Assembly (NCBI GenBank): GCA_026394095.1
Contig: JAPKYY010000204.1
Span: 1-14,073, forward strand
Direction: 5' to 3'
Origin: Acidobacteriota bacterium
Lineage (GTDB): Bacteria > Acidobacteriota > Terriglobia > Bryobacterales > Bryobacteraceae
Length of the DNA stretch: 14,073 nucleotides
In this document: positions 1-6,930 of the stretch, piece after piece
How positions within the stretch are numbered: position 1 is the first letter of the stretch
Layout of the letters: each line of letters begins with the position of its first letter
Translations under genes and position numbers: made by a program
Notes under the pieces: model-generated
Databases searched by the model: none
What the model was told of the DNA's origin: nothing
The model's input: only the letters and a program-made list of their open reading frames with translations

Positions 1-643
1 CTTCGAGCATGCGGCCAAATTGAATCGCTGCGGCTGGTGTGCAACGGGCATGCAAATCAAGCATGATGTCGAAGTCATCGCCCACCGCTTCACGCATCGC
101 CTTGACGCAATCTGCCGCACGGCGCAGGGTGGCTGCACTTTCGATCGGTTCAGAAATAGGGATCGGCATACCCTTGGCCGCCGTGAAGCCACGAGCCTTA
201 CTCTCGCCAATCAACCGGGCGAAATCATCAGGTGCGCCGGTCTTGTACATCCCCTCAAGACTGCCCCCACCAAGATGATCATAGAGCCGCAGCGTATCTC
301 GTACAGGGCCTCCGAGCAGGTCGCACACCGGCTTACCTAGTTCTTTGCCCTTGATATCCCACAGAGCCTGATCGATGCCGCTCATGGCAGACATCGTCAC
401 GATGCCTCCTCGCCAGAAATACTGGCGGTTCATGATCTGCCAGATGTGTTCGATGCGTCTTGGGTCCTGGCCGAGAATTAGCGGCTTCAGATCTTCGATC
501 GAGCCCACCACTCCTTTGGTCTTCCATTCGAGAGTCGCTTCACCCCAGCCGTAAAGACCGGGCTGATCTGTCTCTACCTTGACAAAAATCCAGTTACGCA
601 TCCGTGCGTTGACAACAATAGATTCAATGCCTGTGATCTTCAT
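1..643 (-). CDS. Enolase-superfamily (mandelate racemase / galactonate dehydratase-like) enzyme, N-terminal part
   Basis: Partial gene: the first 214 codons are present and the rest lies beyond the left edge. The start is ATG at 643-641, with AAGGA six to seven bases upstream. The protein begins MKITGIES and carries the capping-domain pattern of D-galactonate dehydratase (DgoD): YGWGEA near residue 31, ILGQDP near 56, and MSAMSGIDQALWDIKGK from 84. In the barrel domain, K157 falls where the DgoD-type lysine sits (GFTAAK), and LDLHAR supplies D196 (first Mg2+ ligand) and H198 (acid/base). The other two metal ligands and the second catalytic histidine are outside the window, so the substrate cannot be fixed. 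The family removes the proton alpha to a sugar-acid carboxylate. The gene starts 10 bp after alr and looks co-transcribed with it. A role in acid-sugar breakdown is more likely than one in glycan assembly. Family is secure; specificity is not. Confidence 0.85.
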   Translation of the reverse strand, partial: MKITGIESIVVNARMRNWIFVKVETDQPGLYGWGEATLEWKTKGVVGSIEDLKPLILGQDPRRIEHIWQIMNRQYFWRGGIVTMSAMSGIDQALWDIKGKELGKPVCDLLGGPVRDTLRLYDHLGGGSLEGMYKTGAPDDFARLIGESKARGFTAAKGMPIPISEPIESAATLRRAADCVKAMREAVGDDFDIMLDLHARCTPAAAIQFGRMLE

Positions 644-653
644 GACTTTTCCT

Positions 654-1742
654 TCAGACGTAGATTCTGGAAACTCGTGTTGAGATACCACAAAGGATGG
701 AGTAAGCAATGGTGCCGGCATCACGAGCCATCTGCCGTGCGTCCATGACAACGTCGCCTTCTTGTCCGAGCAGTGTTACGGAATCGCCGGCCATCAATTG
801 GGGAGAAGCCGTCAGGTCAACGGTTGTGACATCCATCGATACTGCACCCAGGATTCTTGTGAGCTTGCCGCCCGCGATCAACTGGCCTCGATTGCCAAGG
901 CGATGCGGGAGCCCGTCGGCATAACCAACACCGAGAATGCCAATTCGCATCGGCTGCTCTGCCACAAACTGGGCACCATAACCAACAGGGGTTCCTGCAT
1001 CGATGTTTTTGACTAGCAGGATTCTGGCCTTCCAACTCAATGCGGGAGCTACGTCGAGTAACTCATCTGGCACTTTACCCTTTGCCCTCGATACATAACC
1101 GTAGATGGCATAGCCAGGCCGAACCAGATTGCGCCAGCAATGCGCCTGGCCGAAATGAAGTGGATTGGTGCTGGCTTCGTGCAGATAAACCGGCCGGACG
1201 CCGCTCTTCTCGATTGCATTGCACACTGCTTCAAAGCGTTCATGCTGCTGCCTTGTCTGCTCGCTTTGAAAGTTGGCTGAAGACGCAAAGTGAGTCATCA
1301 GGCCCTCAAGCCTTGTCCCTCTTACACGCGCGATGATCTCGTCGATGCCGGCGTTAGTGCCGAGTCTCGCCATACCGCTATCAATTTTGAGATGGTAAGC
1401 AAGATCGGGTTCGAGTGTTGCGATCTCGCTCAGATCATGCACTACAGGAGTCAGGCGAAACTCTTTCCAGGCACGTGGGTCTGTATCTACACGATCTGCC
1501 ATGACAAGGATTCGGGCTCGAATTCCTGCTTCGCGCAAGGCCTTGCCTTCTTCGATATTACTTACTGCCAGCCACTGGGCACCCTCGTGCTCGAGCACCT
1601 GAGATACAGCGGTAGCCCCATGCCGGTAAGCATCTGCTTTGACTACCGGCATCAATTGCACGCCAGCTCCCACCGTGCGCTGAATCATTCGATAGTTCAA
1701 CGCAATCCGGTCGAGCGAAACTTCTAGCCACGTCCTTTGCAT
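654..1742 (-). CDS. alr: Alanine racemase (PLP-dependent)
   Basis: Interconverts L- and D-alanine in the cytoplasm, supplying D-Ala for peptidoglycan. The 362-aa length is close to the roughly 360 aa usual for the family. Visible landmarks are the PLP-lysine motif VVKADAYRHG (K35), KIDSGMARLG (R126), RPGYAIYG (R208), the catalytic tyrosine in VGYGAQF (Y255), GVGYADG and GAVSMD. The ATG at 1742 is chosen because MQRTWLEVSL is the usual family N terminus and GGGGA lies just upstream. An in-frame TTG at 1787 would add 15 unlikely residues. The start overlaps the preceding glycosyltransferase by 19 bp, implying translational coupling. Oddity: the lysine motif normally reads AYGHG, and here arginine (CGG) replaces the glycine. 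Its presence in a glycan operon could be coincidental, or could point to D-alanine decoration, for which no dlt-like gene is seen. Confidence 0.93.
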   Translation of the reverse strand: MQRTWLEVSLDRIALNYRMIQRTVGAGVQLMPVVKADAYRHGATAVSQVLEHEGAQWLAVSNIEEGKALREAGIRARILVMADRVDTDPRAWKEFRLTPVVHDLSEIATLEPDLAYHLKIDSGMARLGTNAGIDEIIARVRGTRLEGLMTHFASSANFQSEQTRQQHERFEAVCNAIEKSGVRPVYLHEASTNPLHFGQAHCWRNLVRPGYAIYGYVSRAKGKVPDELLDVAPALSWKARILLVKNIDAGTPVGYGAQFVAEQPMRIGILGVGYADGLPHRLGNRGQLIAGGKLTRILGAVSMDVTTVDLTASPQLMAGDSVTLLGQEGDVVMDARQMARDAGTIAYSILCGISTRVSRIYV

Positions 1743-2803
1743 AGTTCCCCAAACATCGTCTCGTATTGATCCGTCACTACATCCCAACTGTAGCGCTGCC
1801 GCACGCGCTCCAGTGCAGCAGCTCGCAGGGCATCCCGTTCTGACTCACTCATTGCGAGCACGCGGCGTATCGTCTCGGGCAAGCTGTCCTGTTCAAACTC
1901 AATGCCGGCACCCCCGGCGACTTCGCAATTCTCGGGTGTCTTCAGATAGAGAATCAAGGCTCCGCGCCCCATTGCTTCAATCAAAGCAGGGTGTGTGCCG
2001 CCTACTTCAGTGGCATGGATGTAGGCAAAGCAGTGGGATTGCAGGATGTGATAACCATCACCGTAGATGGCTCCAGGCAGGATGATTCGCGGGTCGGTTG
2101 TGTCCTTCACCCGGGCAATGTAATCGGGTGCGTAGGGGGCATCGCCAACCAGCGCGAGCTTCATCGGCGTGTCTACTTTTTCAAAGCTCTCCCGCACCAG
2201 CAGTGGATTGTTCTCTGGCTCAAAGCGAGTGACATAGAGGAAGTAATTGCGCGGTTCGAGGCCAAGCAGTGGCTTCCACTCAACCGGGCCTAACTCTGCA
2301 CCGTAAGGGATGAAGGTAGACGAAGCCTGATAGGTCTCGCGGTAGTAGCGCTCGATTTCGAGAGCATCGGTAATGATCCTGGTGGGACAAAATGTCGAGA
2401 GCCATTCCGATAGGTGATACCACTTCTTGGCGAGCACATTCCACTTTTTGCGTTTGCGCTCGAGGCCGTCTACGTTGATCGCCACCGGCATCCCCAGAAG
2501 GCGTGGCATCCAGGTATAGATGGCATTTGCGCCATTGCAGAAGAGCACAACGTCGACGTGATGGGCTAGAAGGTGCAGTGTTGAAAAACCAGTGTGTGCG
2601 AGGGTATCGAAATACTTGTGGCGGATGGTAGGCAGGTATTGCCGCTGAACGCCGCGATAGGTGCCAGCAGGCTCCTGATCCCGGCAGTAGACAGTGACGG
2701 AGTGCCCTCTGGTGACAAGGCGTGTAGCCAATTCTTCAGCGAAGGTCTCAAAGCCGCCGTAGCGGGCCGGAATTCCTCTGGTGCCTAGGATTGCAATGCG
2801 CAA
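1724..2803 (-). CDS. Glycosyltransferase, DUF1972 / GT4 family (rhamnosyltransferase-like)
   Basis: A 359-aa GT-B retaining glycosyltransferase predicted to add a sugar to a lipid-linked glycan at the cytoplasmic face. The N-terminal DUF1972 signature is clear: MRIAILGTRGIPARYGGFET at residues 1-20, and NVDGLERKRKKW from 110. The C-terminal GT4 nucleotide-sugar half includes LYVTRFEPENNP (189-200) and EVGGTHPALIEAMGRG (266-281), with the acidic pair typical of the family. The start is TTG at 2803, chosen because the conserved N terminus begins exactly there; no ATG fits. It lies 9 bp after the upstream GT2 stop and overlaps alr at its end. No Shine-Dalgarno sequence is evident, so expression probably depends on coupling. 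DUF1972 enzymes often work as rhamnosyltransferases, but sugar and acceptor cannot be read from sequence. Confidence 0.9.
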   Translation of the reverse strand: MRIAILGTRGIPARYGGFETFAEELATRLVTRGHSVTVYCRDQEPAGTYRGVQRQYLPTIRHKYFDTLAHTGFSTLHLLAHHVDVVLFCNGANAIYTWMPRLLGMPVAINVDGLERKRKKWNVLAKKWYHLSEWLSTFCPTRIITDALEIERYYRETYQASSTFIPYGAELGPVEWKPLLGLEPRNYFLYVTRFEPENNPLLVRESFEKVDTPMKLALVGDAPYAPDYIARVKDTTDPRIILPGAIYGDGYHILQSHCFAYIHATEVGGTHPALIEAMGRGALILYLKTPENCEVAGGAGIEFEQDSLPETIRRVLAMSESERDALRAAALERVRQRYSWDVVTDQYETMFGELCKGRG

Positions 2804-2812
2804 GCGAATCGC

Positions 2813-3856
2813 TTAACTGCGTACGACTTTGGCCCGGGCGGGCACGCGTACGGTTTTGGGTGCTGGCTGGCTGACGGGCTGAAACTGAAACCACCCCGCC
2901 AGGTATTCATCGCTCACGCGACGGTTGGCCATGATCACTTTGCGCTTGGCCACCACGCTCTTCCACTTCTTTGCCAGAATCCAGAAGGCACGCAGCGAAG
3001 AATGTTCCTGCAGGATACAAGCACCGATAACAACCAGATCCCGCATGGTGATGTGGAAGAAGTTTCTGACGTAGAGATTGGGAGTCATGTTCTTCACCCG
3101 CATCAGGAATCGGTTCTTTACCGAATGCATGTTGATGGCAGAGGGCAAGGCTCGCCGGTTGCCGGGCAGAACGGAGCGCACGTGATAACCCCGGGCATGA
3201 GGAGTGTAGAGGGTCTTCCAGCCGTAGATCTGCGCTCGCCATGCCACATCGGCGTCTTCGCGGTAGACGAAGAAATCGTTATCGAAGAACTCGCCTTCAA
3301 TCGAGATATCGTCAATCATCTCGCGGCGATAGAGTGCTGCGGCTGCAGTGGCGCCAAAGACGTATTCAAAATTCAGATAGTCGCCGTTGTCGACATCGCG
3401 GCTGCCACGGTCCAGGTGACGCAGCATCGGGTTGAAGTAGATTCCGGTGGAATCCACCAGTGGCTTCTCAGGCAGGTCGAAGGTGGCCATCATCGCCAGC
3501 AGCTTGCCGCAAACCGTGCCAATCTGAGAATCCCGGTTGCCAGCATCTACCAGACTCTGGATGAAGTTGGGCATCAGCAGTACGTCGGGGTTGAGGGTAA
3601 GAATCCACTCACCGCTCGACATATGGATTGCCTGATTCTGGGCAGCGGCAAAGCCAACATTTTCTTCGTTGTTTACGATTCGAATCCGGTCGGCAAACTG
3701 ATCGAGAATGTCGAGGGTTCCGTCGGTTGAGACATTATCAACTACGATGACTTCTTTTAGGGGATAGCGCTGCGCAAGCACCGATTCCAAGCATCGCTTG
3801 ATGAAGCGTCCGCTATTGTACGTAACGATTGTGACTGAGACTAAGCCGTTATGCAT
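2813..3856 (-). CDS. GT2 family glycosyltransferase (rhamnosyltransferase-like)
   Basis: A 347-aa GT-A inverting glycosyltransferase. The nucleotide-binding start is VSVTIVTYNSGRFIKRCLES (residues 6-25), followed by IVVDNVSTDGT (37-47), NEENVGFAAAQNQAI and the DXD-equivalent LNPDV (88-92). FFVYREDADVAWRAQ (195-209) carries the ED pair that marks the catalytic-base region. The C-terminal ~110 residues are basic and weakly hydrophobic, as in membrane-associated WbbL-type enzymes. The ATG at 3856 follows the previous stop after a single base, with no clear ribosome site, so translation is probably coupled. It likely transfers a 6-deoxyhexose or similar sugar from a dTDP or UDP donor to a growing lipid-linked glycan. 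Donor and linkage are not predictable. Confidence 0.9.
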   Translation of the reverse strand: MHNGLVSVTIVTYNSGRFIKRCLESVLAQRYPLKEVIVVDNVSTDGTLDILDQFADRIRIVNNEENVGFAAAQNQAIHMSSGEWILTLNPDVLLMPNFIQSLVDAGNRDSQIGTVCGKLLAMMATFDLPEKPLVDSTGIYFNPMLRHLDRGSRDVDNGDYLNFEYVFGATAAAALYRREMIDDISIEGEFFDNDFFVYREDADVAWRAQIYGWKTLYTPHARGYHVRSVLPGNRRALPSAINMHSVKNRFLMRVKNMTPNLYVRNFFHITMRDLVVIGACILQEHSSLRAFWILAKKWKSVVAKRKVIMANRRVSDEYLAGWFQFQPVSQPAPKTVRVPARAKVVRS

Positions 3857-3857
3857 T

Positions 3858-4814
3858 TTAGAGATGTTCTGCGCCTTCCGCGTGCCGACTAAATCGGCGG
3901 TGATCTACCCGGTCCAGGACAAGGCTCACCCACGCTAAACAAAAAATGTCAGCGTAGACACCGAGGGCGCGGACACCCTGGCGCCGATAAATGATCCCCG
4001 TTAATGCCCTTGGGACGGACGCAGCGGCAACAGCCAAACAAACCAGACGACCGGACAACCACCCAAAATGCTGAGTGGCGTATCTTAGAAGGCTACCATA
4101 CCACGCCAACTCTTTGAAAGGCCACAAGATTTTCTCAATACTTGCCCCGCCGCGGTGTTTTGCCCTGGCAGCCGGGCAATAAATGATTTTGTGTCCCGCT
4201 TCACGCAATCTCAGACAGAAATCGACGTCCTCAAACCAGACTGGCCAGAATCCCTCGTCCATCCCATTCAGTTTTTTGAATATGTCTTTGCGAACCATCA
4301 GGAATGCCCCGGGAGGTTGCTCCACTTCCTGGGCCCGACTGGCATCGAAGTCGACGCACCGGTATCGCTGGTTCACCCGGTTTCCGGGAAAGAGCCGGTT
4401 TAGGCCCAGCACTTCAAAGATCAAAGTTGAGGCTGTTGGCAGTCTTCGCACTGCAAACCCGGTTTGCAATTCACCACTGGCCCCGAGCAGCATTCCCCCG
4501 GCTGCTCCGCCTCGGGCTGCCTCGGCCATTGCATCCAAACCTGTCTGTACAAGACAGTCTGGATTTAAGATCAGCGCGAAATTGCTAGAAAGCGCCGCCA
4601 CCCCCTGGTTGACTCCACCTGCGAATCCGAGATTTTCTGGAAAGTACAGCAACTTCACCCCGTCGATCGCCGCGACAATTTCGCGCGTCCGGTCTTTGGA
4701 GCCGTTATCGACGACGACAGTTTCAGCCACTCCCGCTTTTTTTGCCGCCGCGATGCACTCGGCAATGTCCTGTTCGGAATTCCAGGTGACGATCACCGCG
4801 CCGATGCTCTTCAT
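3858..4814 (-). CDS. GT2 family glycosyltransferase
   Basis: A 318-aa GT-A glycosyltransferase of the rhamnosyltransferase-like branch. It shows IGAVIVTWNSEQDI at the N terminus, VVVDNGSKDRT (33-43), ENLGFAGGVNQG (60-71) and the metal/nucleotide motif LNPDC (83-87). FEDVDFCLRLREAG holds the catalytic acidic residues. The C terminus has moderately hydrophobic stretches (around LSGRLVCLAVAAASV and DIFCLAWVSLVL) that suggest membrane contact. The ATG at 4814 is preferred: it forms an ATGA overlap with the upstream gene's stop and immediately precedes the conserved domain. The alternative TTG at 4829 adds only five residues. It is one of three consecutive, similar but not identical GT2 genes, which suggests that each adds a different residue of a repeat or adaptor. 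Confidence 0.9.
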   Translation of the reverse strand: MKSIGAVIVTWNSEQDIAECIAAAKKAGVAETVVVDNGSKDRTREIVAAIDGVKLLYFPENLGFAGGVNQGVAALSSNFALILNPDCLVQTGLDAMAEAARGGAAGGMLLGASGELQTGFAVRRLPTASTLIFEVLGLNRLFPGNRVNQRYRCVDFDASRAQEVEQPPGAFLMVRKDIFKKLNGMDEGFWPVWFEDVDFCLRLREAGHKIIYCPAARAKHRGGASIEKILWPFKELAWYGSLLRYATQHFGWLSGRLVCLAVAAASVPRALTGIIYRRQGVRALGVYADIFCLAWVSLVLDRVDHRRFSRHAEGAEHL

Positions 4815-5758
4815 AGGCTGAGTGCCCAATACCAGCGCCAGAATCGATCCTGCCCGGTGACTGCGCCAACGTCAAAGATTTCCCTTTCGAGATCCCTTAG
4901 AAACTCTGATTCCGAACCCGATGATTGAAACGCAGCCAGGCCCTCCCATTTGCCGCGGCACCAGTCGGCAAAACACCCATGGCGGGCAGCAGCCAACCCC
5001 CAAAGCCCCTGGCCGACGAGAACCTTCCACCAATCGGGAGCTCCATATCTTGCCACCAGCCTTAACTGGTTCCGCGAACTCAAGCGAACCTGGCGGGGAT
5101 GCCATTCCCCCAGAGTTGAGCTGCCCCGATGCCAGGCGACGGCACTTGGTTCGTAAATCCCTCGAAAGCCCAGCTTGAGCCCGCGCATGCCAATATCGAC
5201 GTCTTCGAGATAGCTCTCAAAGCTTTCATCGAGGCCACCAGTGGCGAGGTAGTAGTCGCGACGGAGCAGGATGGCCGTCCAGGGTGCCAGTGAGATTTCG
5301 CGTTTCTGGCTCCAGAAGACTCCATCCGATTTGCCGCAGCCCGCGCGCATGGGTACACCGCTGTGGCTCAAGAGGTCCCAGGTGGCATCAAGTATTTCAG
5401 TTGAATCCCAGGCCATCACCTTGCCGACGACGAAGGCTGCATCATTCGATGAAAGGCGTTCGAGCCAGTCTGGTGCGAGCTTAAGATCGTTGTTGAGAAC
5501 AGCGACACGCTCGCCTCCGGCCTCAGCCAGACCCCGATTGACGGCGTGAGCGAAGCCCAGGTTTTCGCCGAGATCGACAAAGCGTGCTCCGGCTGCGCGG
5601 GCCAGTTCTGCACTGCCATCGCCCGATCCGCCGTCGACAATCCACACTGCTTCAGGCTTGAGTGTCTGCCGGGCAAGGCTCTCGAACAGGGTTTCCAGAT
5701 GTGCCCGGCCCCGCCAAGTCGGAACTACGACGTGAATCGCTTCTTGACCAGAAACCAT
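4811..5758 (-). CDS. GT2 family glycosyltransferase
   Basis: About 315 aa, GT-A fold. It begins with HVVVPTWRGRAHLETLFESL, followed by WIVDGGSGDGS (39-49), ENLGFAHAVNRG (65-76) and the DXD-like VLNND (87-91). YLEDVDIGMRGLKLG later carries the ED pair of this family. It is more diverged from its two left-hand neighbours than they are from each other. The ATG at 5758 overlaps the upstream gene by 34 bp. A GTG at 5782 would add MARWILQS and deepen the overlap, so I prefer 5758, though neither start has a convincing Shine-Dalgarno sequence. It ends in an ATGA overlap with the next gene. Predicted to transfer a sugar to a lipid-linked intermediate; donor unknown. Confidence 0.87.
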   Translation of the reverse strand: MVSGQEAIHVVVPTWRGRAHLETLFESLARQTLKPEAVWIVDGGSGDGSAELARAAGARFVDLGENLGFAHAVNRGLAEAGGERVAVLNNDLKLAPDWLERLSSNDAAFVVGKVMAWDSTEILDATWDLLSHSGVPMRAGCGKSDGVFWSQKREISLAPWTAILLRRDYYLATGGLDESFESYLEDVDIGMRGLKLGFRGIYEPSAVAWHRGSSTLGEWHPRQVRLSSRNQLRLVARYGAPDWWKVLVGQGLWGLAAARHGCFADWCRGKWEGLAAFQSSGSESEFLRDLEREIFDVGAVTGQDRFWRWYWALSL

Positions 5759-6399
5759 AGATTGTAGAATCCATCGCGCCACGGGTTGAGCTTGATTTCA
5801 CCAAGACGGGAGGTGTAATGAATCGAAATTTCGGCGAAGCGCACCTTGTCGCTTTTGAGGGCTTCGATTTTTATTTCTTCGCTGAACGCCATTCCGTCGC
5901 TTTCGAGCGTCATTTCAGAGAGGATACTTCTGCGGAAGACCCACATGCCGCTCTGCGAATCGCTGACCCAGCGAAAATAAAGCAGGCTCATGGCGATCGA
6001 AAGGATGAAGTTGCCCATTTTGTGTTTGAAGCTCATCGCCTTTGGATCGCGCACGGGAAACCGCGACGCATTCAGAAAGTCGACCTCAAGATGACGAAAT
6101 GCTTCCAGAAGGTACGAGATGGCGTCCGGCGGATAGCTATGATCGCCGTCGAGGGTGACAATGATGTCGCTGGTTGCAAAAGCGAAGCCCTTCTTGTAGG
6201 CCCGCCCGTAACCTCGAGCATCCTCGCGAATTACTCTGGCTCCGAAATCGGCAGCCACTTCGCTGGTGCGGTCGGTCGAACCGTTATCGACGACAATCAC
6301 CTCATCGACAAAGGGCGGCATTCGACGCAAGACCTGCTCGATTCCCTGCTCCTCGTTGAGACAAGGCATGATAACGGTAATGCTTTGGTTGTTGTACAT
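5725..6399 (-). CDS. Polyprenyl-phosphate mannosyl/glucosyl transferase-like GT2 (DPM1 family)
   Basis: A 224-aa catalytic domain without the C-terminal membrane helices found in some family members. Motifs follow dolichyl/undecaprenyl-phosphate sugar synthases: ITVIMPCLNEEQGI (7-20), IVVDNGSTDRT (35-45), GYGRAYKKGF (63-72), LDGDHSYPPD (83-92, with the DGD metal motif), DSQSGMWVFRR (147-157) and MAFSEEIKIEA (170-180). Such enzymes load a hexose onto polyprenyl phosphate for later use on the other side of the membrane. A direct GT role in glycan initiation is also possible. The ATG is at 6399. Only 24 bp separate it from the start of the divergent plus-strand gene at 6424. It heads the second half of the minus-strand series, after the gap occupied by that antisense gene. 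Confidence 0.9.
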   Translation of the reverse strand: MYNNQSITVIMPCLNEEQGIEQVLRRMPPFVDEVIVVDNGSTDRTSEVAADFGARVIREDARGYGRAYKKGFAFATSDIIVTLDGDHSYPPDAISYLLEAFRHLEVDFLNASRFPVRDPKAMSFKHKMGNFILSIAMSLLYFRWVSDSQSGMWVFRRSILSEMTLESDGMAFSEEIKIEALKSDKVRFAEISIHYTSRLGEIKLNPWRDGFYNLWFLVKKRFTS

Positions 6400-6423
6400 C
6401 AGAAAAGGAAATTCCAGAATCGC

Positions 6424-6930
6424 ATGCGCACACTCGCTCTACTAGTCTCTACTACTCTTGCCACCATGATTGGCTTCGCTCAGGGCAATGCCGAATTGTC
6501 TCAGGTACAGACGATTTATCTTATGCCGATGGCCAATGGCTTTGACCAGTATCTTGCCAATCGCCTCCGTGCCGTCAACCAGATTCGCATTGTGACAGAC
6601 GCAAGCAAAGCTGACGCCATCTTTACCGACAAGATTGGGCTTGCCTTTGAAGCCCGGCTCGATGAGATCGAAGCTGCAGCCAAAGAGAAGATTGCTGCCG
6701 CGACGCCGCATGTTGCCGGGGAAGCGCAGCCAGGCATGAAACTTGCTCCAAAAGTTGTGTCGAGCATTGGTCGCGGCCGTGGTACCTACTTTCTGGTGGA
6801 TCGCCGCTCGCGAGTTGTGCTTTGGTCCAGCTTCCACAAGGCAAAGGATGCCCAACCCAAGAACATGCATGCCAATGCTGGCAAAGTAGCCAGTGAACTG
6901 GCTGACGATTTCAGTGGGAAGAAGAAGTAA
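6424..6930 (+). CDS. Conserved hypothetical secreted protein, antisense inside the glycan operon
   Basis: A 168-aa protein and the only plus-strand protein gene I accept here. Residues 1-20 look like a signal peptide: one early Arg, a hydrophobic core LALLVSTTLATMIGF, then AQG as a plausible cleavage zone. The mature part shows IYLMPMANGFDQYLANRL, then IRIVTDASKADAIFTD, a basic/alanine-rich segment, and GRGTYFLVDRRSRVVLWSS near the C terminus, ending in a Lys-rich tail. The pattern resembles small periplasmic proteins I associate with Acidobacteriota, but I cannot name a characterised family. ATG 6424 is chosen for the signal peptide. AGGA lies about 14 bases upstream, longer than ideal. The frame stays open upstream to about 5818 as a shadow of the minus-strand GT. 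Its 3' end overlaps the convergent GT2-GT4 gene by 20 bp. Function unknown. Confidence 0.72.
   Translation: MRTLALLVSTTLATMIGFAQGNAELSQVQTIYLMPMANGFDQYLANRLRAVNQIRIVTDASKADAIFTDKIGLAFEARLDEIEAAAKEKIAAATPHVAGEAQPGMKLAPKVVSSIGRGRGTYFLVDRRSRVVLWSSFHKAKDAQPKNMHANAGKVASELADDFSGKKK

Noticed and set aside
3002..3730. 242-codon open frame on the plus strand
   Set aside because: It is the shadow of a GT2 gene with all family motifs on the minus strand, and the translated product shows no recognisable domain.
4183..4821. 212-codon open frame on the plus strand, rich in Ser, Pro and Ala
   Set aside because: Composition is typical of a reverse-strand shadow in high-GC DNA; it lies opposite a clear GT2 gene.
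5818..6423. Long upstream extension of the plus-strand frame that contains the secreted-protein gene
   Set aside because: It is antisense to the DPM1-like glycosyltransferase, whose motifs are clear, and the extension would bury an evident signal peptide.
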